A model generated the notes under the pieces. That model was not told the DNA's origin, did not search any database, and worked only from the letters and a program-made list of their open reading frames with translations. From positions 1-5,270 of the forward strand of contig JABDPP010000300.1 in the NCBI GenBank assembly GCA_013042765.1: 5,270 nt of DNA, in the 5' to 3' direction. The stretch is from Litoreibacter sp. (GTDB taxonomy: Bacteria; Pseudomonadota; Alphaproteobacteria; Rhodobacterales; Rhodobacteraceae). A program made the translations under genes and the position numbers. This document shows positions 1-5,270 of this stretch, in pieces. Position 1 is the stretch's first letter. Every line of letters starts with the position of its first letter.

Positions 1-572
1 TTAACCCGTCCGCACCTCGGCTGCCGGATCTCGAACTGGGAAACTGGAGCTCTTACCCGCAGATACAGTCTGCGCTTGAAATCAACGTGCTCTTCATCGT
101 GGGCGGGGTATTGGCGTTCTTTTTGGCCTGGGCGCTGAAAAACACGCGTTGGGGGCTCGTGCTGAGAACCGTCGGGGACAGTTCGGAGGCTGCCAATGCG
201 CTCGGCTACAAGGTCAATCGCGTCCGTGTCCTGGGCACGGTCGCGGGCGGTTTCCTGTCGGGCGTGGGCGGCTCCTACCTGTCACTCTACTACCCGGGGA
301 CGTGGAACGAAGGCCTGTCGAGCGGGCAGGGCCTAATGGCGGTTGCTCTCGTGATTTTCGCCCGCTGGGATCCGGTTCGCTGTTTCTATGTTTCGCTTCT
401 CTTTGGCGGGGCAACGGCTCTGGGCCCTGCGTTGCAGACTATCGGGATTACCGCGAACTACTATCTCTACGGCGCGGCGCCCTATTTCCTGACACTGGGT
501 CTGCTGATCCACAGCAGCTCTGTCAAACACGCGCTGGCCGGTGCGCCGGGTGAGGTATCGATCAGCCGATGA
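1..572 (+). CDS. ABC transporter inner-membrane permease, BMP/nucleoside type (5' truncated by window edge)
   Basis: Integral membrane subunit of an ABC importer that forms half of the translocation channel, probably for nucleosides or related compounds. Only the last 189 residues are present. The first whole codon is at 3 and the frame is open to the window edge, so the gene starts upstream; the internal GTG at 87 is not the start. Strongly hydrophobic stretches alternate with short polar loops: around fragment residues 30-45 (LFIVGGVLAFFLAWAL), 75-96, 110-121, 127-142 and 155-168. The cytoplasmic loop TRWGLVLRTVGDSSEAANAL, followed by GYKVNRVRV and then a Gly-rich helix (GGFLSGVGGSYLSL), is characteristic of the BPD_transp_2 (RbsC/LivH/YufQ-like) permease family. 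The segment EGLSSGQGLMAVALVIFARWDP matches the nucleoside/BMP branch of that family. The stop codon overlaps the start of the ATPase gene (ATGA, 569-572). The substrate is inferred only from family resemblance. Confidence 0.9.
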   Translation, partial: NPSAPRLPDLELGNWSSYPQIQSALEINVLFIVGGVLAFFLAWALKNTRWGLVLRTVGDSSEAANALGYKVNRVRVLGTVAGGFLSGVGGSYLSLYYPGTWNEGLSSGQGLMAVALVIFARWDPVRCFYVSLLFGGATALGPALQTIGITANYYLYGAAPYFLTLGLLIHSSSVKHALAGAPGEVSISR

Positions 573-2110
573 GTGTTCAGATGGATATCTCCGCCGAAGC
601 CCCGCCCAAAGTGTCGGTGCGCAACCTGACCAAGCGGTTCGGGGCGCTCACAGCACTCGACGCCGTATCGATCGATTTCGAACCGGGAACGTTCCACGCG
701 CTTCTGGGCGAGAACGGTGCGGGCAAAAGCACCTTGGTGAAATGCCTTATGGGCACCTACCGAGCCGATGGTGGCGAGCTGGAAATCGGTGGGACGTCTC
801 AGCAGATCAACAACCCGAAACAGGCCCAGCATTTGGGCCTCGGGATGGTCTACCAGCACTTCACGCTGGTCCCCAGTATGTCGGTTGCCGAGAACCTTGT
901 CCTTGGCGAAGAGGACCTGTCGGCGGTGATCGACTGGAAGACGCATCGCTTGAAATTACAGGCCTTTCTCGACACGATGCCGTTCCGGCTTGATCTTGAC
1001 CGCCCCGTCAGCAGCTTGTCGGCGGGCGAAAAACAGAAACTCGAAATCCTCAAACAACTCCATCTTGGCAGTCGCTTTCTGATCCTCGATGAGCCCACCA
1101 GCGTTTTGACGCCGGAAGAGGCTGACCAGATTCTTGGCCTTATGCGCCAGCTGACCGAGGAAGGCCGTGTCTCGGTGGTCTTGATCTCCCACAAGCTTCG
1201 GGAGGTCGAGGCTTATGCGGATGAGGTTTCCGTTTTGCGTCATGGGCGGCTTGTTGGGCAGGGCCACGTCAGGGATCTGTCGAAAGCCGACATGGTTCGG
1301 ATGATGGTCGGTCAGGATCAGGTTGCTGATCAGGGCAAGCGAGTTACTTACGCCGATCCTGAGGTTGCGCTTTCCGTCAAAGGTCTGACGGTCGAGAATG
1401 ACAAGGGTCTTCCGGCTGTTTCGGATATTGGGCTCGACGTGAAAACCGGAGAGATCGTGGGCATTGCCGGTGTGTCGGGGAACGGGCAGACGGAGCTTGT
1501 TGAAGCGCTGGCAGGCCAGCGGATCGAGACGGCGGGCGAGATCACAGTGCGGGGAAAGCCATACCACAAGACCCGTAAGGAGATGGACGACCTGCAGATC
1601 AAGCTTCTGCCCGAGGATCCCCTGAACAACGGTTGCGTGCGGGGTATGTCGGTTGCCGACAATCTTTCCCTGCGTAGTTTTGACAAGCCCCCCAATGCGG
1701 TGGGCGGGGTCTGGCTGAACCGGCCAGCCATGCGCGCGGCCGGTGAGGCGCTGATTGAACGCTTCAAGATCAAGACCCAGGGTCCGGATGCGCCAATTGA
1801 GACGCTCTCGGGCGGTAACGTGCAGCGCACCGTGCTGGCGCGGGAGCTTTCCGAAGACGCAAAGGTTCTGATTGTGCAGAACCCCTGTTTCGGGTTGGAT
1901 CTGAAGGCGGTCGCGGATATCCGGGGCCGGATTGTCGAGGCGCGCAATAAAGGGGCTGCGGTTTTGCTGATTAGCGAGGATCTTGACGAGATTTTCGAGC
2001 TTTCTGACAGGATCGTGGTGATGTCGGAGGGAAGTCTTGTGTTCGAGACATCGCGGGCGGAGGCCGATCTGCACGAAATCGGACGCCATATGGCGAGCCA
2101 TGGGGCCTGA
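569..2110 (+). CDS. ABC transporter ATP-binding protein, double NBD, BMP/nucleoside (YufO/RbsA-like) type
   Basis: Cytoplasmic ATPase that powers the importer, 513 residues, the usual size for tandem-NBD sugar/nucleoside ATPases. The N-terminal domain is complete: Walker A GENGAGKST (47-55), Q-loop MVYQHFTL (93-100, Q96), signature LSAGE (150-154), Walker B FLILDEPTSVL (170-180, catalytic E175) and H-loop H208. The C-terminal domain (about 265-505) is degenerate. Its P-loop GVSGNGQTEL (301-310) has Gln307 in place of Lys. Its signature LSGGNVQR (413-420) is intact. Its Walker B reads VLIVQNPCFGLD, without Asp-Glu, and its H-loop reads LLISEDLDE, without His. A degenerate second site and the LPEDPLNNG segment (347-355) are typical of the BMP-associated group. 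The start ATG overlaps the permease stop. A loose Shine-Dalgarno (GGTGAGG, 549-555) lies 13 bases upstream, so translation is probably coupled; an in-frame ATG at 581 is an alternative start. The nucleoside-like substrate is inferred from the family. Confidence 0.95.
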   Translation: MSVQMDISAEAPPKVSVRNLTKRFGALTALDAVSIDFEPGTFHALLGENGAGKSTLVKCLMGTYRADGGELEIGGTSQQINNPKQAQHLGLGMVYQHFTLVPSMSVAENLVLGEEDLSAVIDWKTHRLKLQAFLDTMPFRLDLDRPVSSLSAGEKQKLEILKQLHLGSRFLILDEPTSVLTPEEADQILGLMRQLTEEGRVSVVLISHKLREVEAYADEVSVLRHGRLVGQGHVRDLSKADMVRMMVGQDQVADQGKRVTYADPEVALSVKGLTVENDKGLPAVSDIGLDVKTGEIVGIAGVSGNGQTELVEALAGQRIETAGEITVRGKPYHKTRKEMDDLQIKLLPEDPLNNGCVRGMSVADNLSLRSFDKPPNAVGGVWLNRPAMRAAGEALIERFKIKTQGPDAPIETLSGGNVQRTVLARELSEDAKVLIVQNPCFGLDLKAVADIRGRIVEARNKGAAVLLISEDLDEIFELSDRIVVMSEGSLVFETSRAEADLHEIGRHMASHGA

Positions 2111-2114
2111 CGCG

Positions 2115-3620
2115 ATGGCCGCGTCCCGCCCGTTCCAGATCATCCGCGGCGGGCTTGTGCTCGATGTGGCCGCCCAAACTGTCGGGCCCGCTGATATCCT
2201 GCTTGAAGGCGACGAGATCCGGCAGATCGGAGCACCCGGCATGGCCGCGCCCGAGGATGCCGCTTTCATTTCAGCCGAGGACCGACTGATCATTCCCGGT
2301 CTGATAAATTCCCATACGCATGGACATGGCAGCCTGTCGAAAGGGCTGGGGGACAAGTGGTCGCTTGAGCTTCTGCTAAACGCCAGCCCGTGGACCAACG
2401 GGGGTTTTACGCTTGAGGACAAGCGCGTTGCGGCACAGCTCAACGCGGCCGAGATGGTTCTTAAAGGCTGCACGGCCGCGTACGACATGTATTTCGAGTT
2501 CCCGACCGCCACGGTGGAGGGGATCGAGGCCATCGGCGCCGGCTATCAGGATCTCGGCGTGCGTGTCACGCTGGCGCCCATGATGGCGGACATGACGCTT
2601 TTCAGAGCGATCCCGGGCTTGATGGAGGCGCTTCCGGAGCCGCATCGGGCACGCGCTGCCGCGATGGGGGCCGCACCCCACACGGAACATATCGCCATGT
2701 GCCGCCAGATCATGGAGGCATGGTCGTTCGACCGCACAGCGGTCCGGCCCGCCTTGGGTCCGACGATCCCGCTGCATTGCACTGATGATTTCCTGACCGG
2801 ATGCCGCGATCTGTCCAATGAGTACGATTTGAGGATCCAGATGCATCTGGGAGAGTCCAAGGTCCAGGCCGTCTCCGCACACGAACGTTACGGCGAGAGT
2901 CTGACGGCGCATCTGCAGGGGCTCGGGGTCCTGTCGGAGCGGTTCACAGGCGCCCACTGCGTCTGGCTCGACGACGAAGACCTGTGTCGTATGGCCGATC
3001 AGGGCGCCACGATCGCGCATAACCCGGGCAGCAATCTTCGTCTTGGTTCCGGGATCGCGCCTGCAAGAGACATGCTGGAGCACGGTATTGCGGTTGGGAT
3101 CGGGACCGATGGCTCGGGCTCATCTGACAACCAGAACATGTTTGAGGCAATGCGCGCGGCCGCTCAGGTTTCCCGCATCACCAAGCCCGACCCGCAGGAT
3201 TGGCTGGGCACCTGGGAGGTGCTGGAGATGGGCACGACCGCCGGAGCCCGCGTTCTGGGCATGGACAACCTGATCGGGCGGATCTTGCCGGGTTATAAGG
3301 CGGACCTGGTTTTCCTCGACCTCGGCAATGTGAATTTCCTGCCCCTGAACGATGCCGCCAACCAGATCGTGAATTGTGAGGATTCGAGCGCGGTCGCGTG
3401 CGTCATGATTGGCGGCAGGATGGTTCTTTCGGAACGCGAGTTCACCGAGTTCGATTATGCAGCACTTCGCGGCAAGGTTGCCGATGCCGCTGCCCGGATC
3501 AAAGAGACGAACTGGGCGCTGCGTGGCCGGATGGAGGCCATGGCGGGTTATGTGTCTCAACACTGCGTTGGGCTCGTCTGCCAAAACCATCACGTGCAAA
3601 GGCGTCTCGATCAGGGTTAA
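2115..3620 (+). CDS. Metal-dependent amidohydrolase (SAH/MTA deaminase - TrzN/AtzA - guanine deaminase superfamily)
   Basis: Probable cytoplasmic hydrolase or deaminase of an N-heterocycle, 501 residues from this start. A short N-terminal beta-sandwich (about 8-60) leads into the TIM barrel at IIPGLINSHTHGHG. Putative Zn ligands are H67 and H69 (HTH), H244 (in MHLGES) and D332 (in GIGTDGSGSSDNQNMFEA). E247 and H281 (AHCVWL) fit the catalytic pair of the mononuclear deaminase-type subgroup. No carbamylated-lysine, two-metal pattern is apparent. AHNPGSNLRLGSG (301-313) and GRILPGYKADLVFLDL (388-403) are further family signatures. The start is ambiguous: ATG 2115 lies 4 bases after the ATPase stop, with GGGG at 2102-2105 as a weak ribosome site; ATG 2100 would add MGPDA and overlap the ATPase by 11 bases. 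In-frame codons further upstream lie deep inside the ATPase gene and are unlikely starts. Its place directly behind the importer genes suggests that it acts on the imported compound. The exact substrate (purine, pyrimidine, triazine-like or other) cannot be read from the sequence. Confidence 0.93.
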   Translation: MAASRPFQIIRGGLVLDVAAQTVGPADILLEGDEIRQIGAPGMAAPEDAAFISAEDRLIIPGLINSHTHGHGSLSKGLGDKWSLELLLNASPWTNGGFTLEDKRVAAQLNAAEMVLKGCTAAYDMYFEFPTATVEGIEAIGAGYQDLGVRVTLAPMMADMTLFRAIPGLMEALPEPHRARAAAMGAAPHTEHIAMCRQIMEAWSFDRTAVRPALGPTIPLHCTDDFLTGCRDLSNEYDLRIQMHLGESKVQAVSAHERYGESLTAHLQGLGVLSERFTGAHCVWLDDEDLCRMADQGATIAHNPGSNLRLGSGIAPARDMLEHGIAVGIGTDGSGSSDNQNMFEAMRAAAQVSRITKPDPQDWLGTWEVLEMGTTAGARVLGMDNLIGRILPGYKADLVFLDLGNVNFLPLNDAANQIVNCEDSSAVACVMIGGRMVLSEREFTEFDYAALRGKVADAAARIKETNWALRGRMEAMAGYVSQHCVGLVCQNHHVQRRLDQG

Positions 3621-3627
3621 TCCAGCT

Positions 3628-3656
3628 CGCGTGAATAAACGCGCCGGACTCCGCGC
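3628..3656. terminator. Two overlapping small hairpins in the convergent intergenic space (weak terminator candidate)
   Basis: Between the amidohydrolase stop (3620) and the end of the rhodanese gene (3689) lie two GC-rich stems. The first is CGCGT/ACGCG (3628-3632 with 3639-3643), with loop GAATAA. The second is GCGC-GG/CC-GCGC (3641-3647 with 3651-3656), with one bulged C at 3645 and loop ACT. They share bases 3641-3643, so they cannot form fully at the same time. Neither is followed by a T-tract on either strand, so this is not a canonical intrinsic terminator. The position between two converging genes is the main argument for a termination role. Confidence 0.25.
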
Positions 3657-3688
3657 CCTCCTTAAATCCACCTGTCATGCGGAAGACT

Positions 3689-4978
3689 TCAGAGATGGAA
3701 CTGCGCGCGTTCCTCGGGGTCGAGCTGTGCCACGAGACCTTGTTCCCAGGACAGGTAGAGTCGGGAGGCGTCATGATCGCCGTCATGCCGGCCATGGGCA
3801 AACCATGGGATGTCGGGTGCCAACTGCCCTTGCGTCGGGGCCGCGGGCTTTGATGCTGGCGCATTGTCGGCCCCGTCGTTTGCCTGTGGCATCTCAGGCG
3901 GAGTGAGATCGCGCAGGTCATCGTTCAGGAGCGTGACATAGGGCTCATACCCCAGCATCCGCAGCCACCAAGCCGCGAGACCGGCGCGCAAACCCAGATC
4001 GTCGGCCAGTACGACCCGTGCCTTGCGCACGCCAATCCACTGGTCCGTTGATTGCACGAGCTGCCCAGACAAAGCATGGGCAAAGCCGGGCAGGGGGTCG
4101 CTGGCGGCCTCTTCCGCGGAGCGCACGTCGATCAGGTAGGTTGTGCGATCCTCCTCAGCCAGAAGGCTCGCAACGGTGTCAGCATTGATGACCGGAATCT
4201 TCTCATCCGCGAGGAAGTCCTCGGCAAGCGTGCGCGTCTCGTTACGTGCTGCCTCATCGAGCTCCGGATACGGATCGGCGGTGTTGCCGCGCTGCAAGGC
4301 GTATCCTTCCAGCGCCCAGCCCTGCGTCCCGTTCTCCAGTGCATAGATCTCGCGCGCGCAGATCCGCGACAGGCTGATCGCGCCAATAAGGCCGCGGGTG
4401 CGCCCGGCGCAGGTGAGCACCAGCGGTTTGTCGTCCGGGATGGCGGAGAGCCGGTGCGCAATCTCGCCATTGGGTAGGCAGGTTGCCCCGGGCACGCGCA
4501 TCTTCGCGTATTCGCTGGGAGGGCGGCAGTCGTAGAAATGAAAGTCATGGCCCTCATCCTGCCAGGTGGCCAGTTCTTCTGCTTTCAGCATTTTCGGATG
4601 CCAAATCAGTTCGGCCAGCTCGCCCAGCGTCTTGGACGGAACATTGACCCCCTCGTAGAGCGTATATCCCGCTGCGTCCCAGCCTCCGATGCCGCCCTCG
4701 ACAATGCGGGTGTCTGAATATCCCATCGTCTCGAGCGCCCCGGCGGCGCGCTCGGCACGACCCCCCGCGGCTCCGTCGTCATCGATTAGCAGGATCGGCG
4801 CGGAGGTGCGTGGCACGAGGCTCCCCACACGGCGCGTCAGCTCGTCGAAAGGAAGTGGAATGGCAAAAAGGGGATGGCCCATGGAAAACGGCCCCGCGTC
4901 GCGCAGGTCGAGCAAAGCGGCCTCGCCATCGGCGTGAAGGAGATCTCTTGTCTCCTGCGGTGTTACAGTATCGGCCAT
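3689..4978 (-). CDS. Triple-domain rhodanese-like sulfurtransferase with one catalytic cysteine
   Basis: Predicted cytoplasmic protein of 429 residues with three tandem rhodanese folds and no signal peptide. Domain 1 is about 5-108 (LLDLRD at 22-27, GGIGGW at 95-100). Its active-site loop position reads IDDDGAAGGRA, with no Cys. Domain 2 is about 127-228 (YDCRPPSEY at 149-157) and has the loop TCAGRTRG with C190, then ALENGTQGWALEGY; this is the only domain that looks catalytic. Domain 3 is about 262-355 (YLIDVRS at 281-287), with loop ADDLGLRAG and no Cys. A Pro/Ala/Asn-rich linker (about 360-386) leads to a conserved-looking tail, IPWFAHGRHDG...LYLSWEQGLVAQLD. C190 should carry a persulfide sulfur for transfer to an acceptor; donor and acceptor are unknown. 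ATG at 4978 is preferred because a strong Shine-Dalgarno precedes it. An in-frame TTG at 5008 would add ten residues that would include that site. The gene is convergent with the operon and probably separately transcribed. Confidence 0.93.
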   Translation of the reverse strand: MADTVTPQETRDLLHADGEAALLDLRDAGPFSMGHPLFAIPLPFDELTRRVGSLVPRTSAPILLIDDDGAAGGRAERAAGALETMGYSDTRIVEGGIGGWDAAGYTLYEGVNVPSKTLGELAELIWHPKMLKAEELATWQDEGHDFHFYDCRPPSEYAKMRVPGATCLPNGEIAHRLSAIPDDKPLVLTCAGRTRGLIGAISLSRICAREIYALENGTQGWALEGYALQRGNTADPYPELDEAARNETRTLAEDFLADEKIPVINADTVASLLAEEDRTTYLIDVRSAEEAASDPLPGFAHALSGQLVQSTDQWIGVRKARVVLADDLGLRAGLAAWWLRMLGYEPYVTLLNDDLRDLTPPEMPQANDGADNAPASKPAAPTQGQLAPDIPWFAHGRHDGDHDASRLYLSWEQGLVAQLDPEERAQFHL

Positions 4979-4983
4979 TCGAT

Positions 4984-4992
4984 CCCCCTTCC
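4984..4992 (-). promoter_or_regulatory. Ribosome binding site of the rhodanese gene
   Basis: On the minus strand the bases before the start read GGAAGGGGG, then ATCGA, then ATG. This purine-rich run, five bases from the ATG at 4978, is a good match to the anti-Shine-Dalgarno complement. It decides in favour of the ATG over the in-frame TTG at 5008. Confidence 0.7.
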
Positions 4993-5008
4993 AGTGTTCC
5001 CGAGTCAA

Positions 5009-5270
5009 CTAGGCGAAAACCGACCCTGAGTTCAACGCGCCGGCTCGGAAAATATCCTTGTGGGGGTCTCCAGACAGGGGCCGAAAGCGTCGCCGGGTCC
5101 CTAAAAAATCCGGCTGTGACACGCGTTTGAGCCAGTTTCTGAGCCCGAACTTGACGCATCATAGGCCCGGAACGCGAACACAAAGCGCGCAAATGATGGG
5201 CAATTGTCCAAAACTTGCGCAAAAATACGGATTCTGGCGGGTGAAATCTGCAAATTAGGCCGCGTTCTGT
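5009..5270. other. Non-coding region upstream of the rhodanese gene, probably a divergent or long promoter region
   Basis: About 260 bases with no convincing coding sequence on either strand. Short open frames here overlap the regulatory-looking bases and lack family motifs and good ribosome sites. The segment from about 5180 to the window end is more AT-rich than the flanking genes and contains the dyad described separately. No clear sigma-70 promoter stands out. On the minus strand, TTGAAC (5033-5028) is a weak -35 candidate, but nothing at the proper spacing resembles TATAAT. A T6 run on the minus strand (5103-5108) has no preceding stem, so it is not a terminator. Confidence 0.5.
5187..5220. 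promoter_or_regulatory. 34-bp nested imperfect dyad, candidate operator
   Basis: Outer arms GCGCAA (5187-5192) and TTGCGC (5215-5220) are exact inverted copies. An inner near-palindrome, GGGCAATTGTCC (5198-5209), has exactly the same centre, between 5203 and 5204. Across the whole element 13 of 17 base pairs are complementary; the mismatches are at 5193/5214, 5195/5212, 5196/5211 and 5200/5207. The right arm continues into an 8-bp perfect palindrome, TTGCGCAA (5215-5222). Nested symmetry of this kind is typical of sites for dimeric or tetrameric regulators (Lrp/AsnC, LysR, GntR or MarR types). The regulator cannot be identified from the sequence. The element lies about 210 bases upstream of the rhodanese start, so it may serve that gene, a divergent gene beyond 5270, or both. 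Confidence 0.45.

Noticed and set aside
2037..2114. Upstream in-frame start codons for the amidohydrolase
   Set aside because: A start at 2037 would add 26 residues encoded inside the conserved ATPase C-terminus, with no family similarity. Only 2100 and 2115 are plausible, and 2115 is preferred.
956..2533. Long minus-strand open frame of 525 codons opposite the ATPase and amidohydrolase genes
   Set aside because: It is antisense to two genes with clear family motifs. Its translation is rich in Arg, Pro and Ser with no recognisable domain, as expected for a shadow frame in GC-rich coding DNA.
2376..3083. Minus-strand open frame of 235 codons within the amidohydrolase gene
   Set aside because: It lies entirely opposite conserved catalytic-motif coding sequence, its translation has no family resemblance, and no ribosome site was seen.
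5103..5108. T6 run on the minus strand as an intrinsic terminator
   Set aside because: No stable stem precedes it in the minus-strand direction.
4779..5222. Minus-strand open frame overlapping the rhodanese 5' end and the intergenic region
   Set aside because: It runs in a different frame from the rhodanese protein, shows no motif, and would read through the dyad and the rhodanese ribosome binding site.
5198..5222. Possible minus-strand promoter TTGCGC (5222-5217), 18-base spacer, CATCAT (5198-5193)
   Set aside because: The -35 matches the consensus at only 3 of 6 positions and the spacing is long. The same bases are better explained by the dyad.
5058..5258. Small plus-strand open frame of 66 codons near the window end
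   Set aside because: It has no ribosome binding site or recognisable motif, and it spans the operator-like dyad.

Overview
The window is GC-rich DNA with short intergenic spaces. Its codon use and protein style resemble an alphaproteobacterium, most likely of the Rhodobacterales (Roseobacter) type. That placement is an impression from protein style, not a phylogenetic result. No RNA genes, insertion sequences, CRISPR arrays or phage genes were seen.

Positions 1-3620 hold the 3' part of a plus-strand operon. It begins inside a membrane permease of the BMP/nucleoside type of ABC importer (to 572). This overlaps by 4 bases a double-domain ABC ATPase (569-2110). The ATPase is followed, almost without a gap, by a metal-dependent amidohydrolase of the SAH/MTA deaminase - TrzN/AtzA - guanine deaminase superfamily (about 2115-3620). 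The tight junctions suggest translational coupling. The layout is that of an uptake-plus-catabolism operon: the importer brings in a nucleoside, nucleobase or similar N-heterocycle, and the hydrolase deaminates or hydrolyses it in the cytoplasm. The substrate-binding protein and a second permease are expected upstream of the window.

Positions 3621-3688 are a short convergent intergenic space with two weak, mutually exclusive hairpins and no U-tract. The minus-strand gene at 3689-4978 encodes a 429-residue protein with three tandem rhodanese folds. Only the middle fold keeps the catalytic cysteine, and the protein ends in a compact C-terminal tail.

Positions 4979-5270 are non-coding upstream DNA. 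They contain a strong ribosome binding site for the rhodanese gene and, further upstream, a 34-bp nested dyad centred between 5203 and 5204 that looks like an operator. It may be shared with a divergent gene beyond the window. Most of the window is conventional. The dyad and the unknown substrate of the transporter-amidohydrolase pair are the points most worth following.
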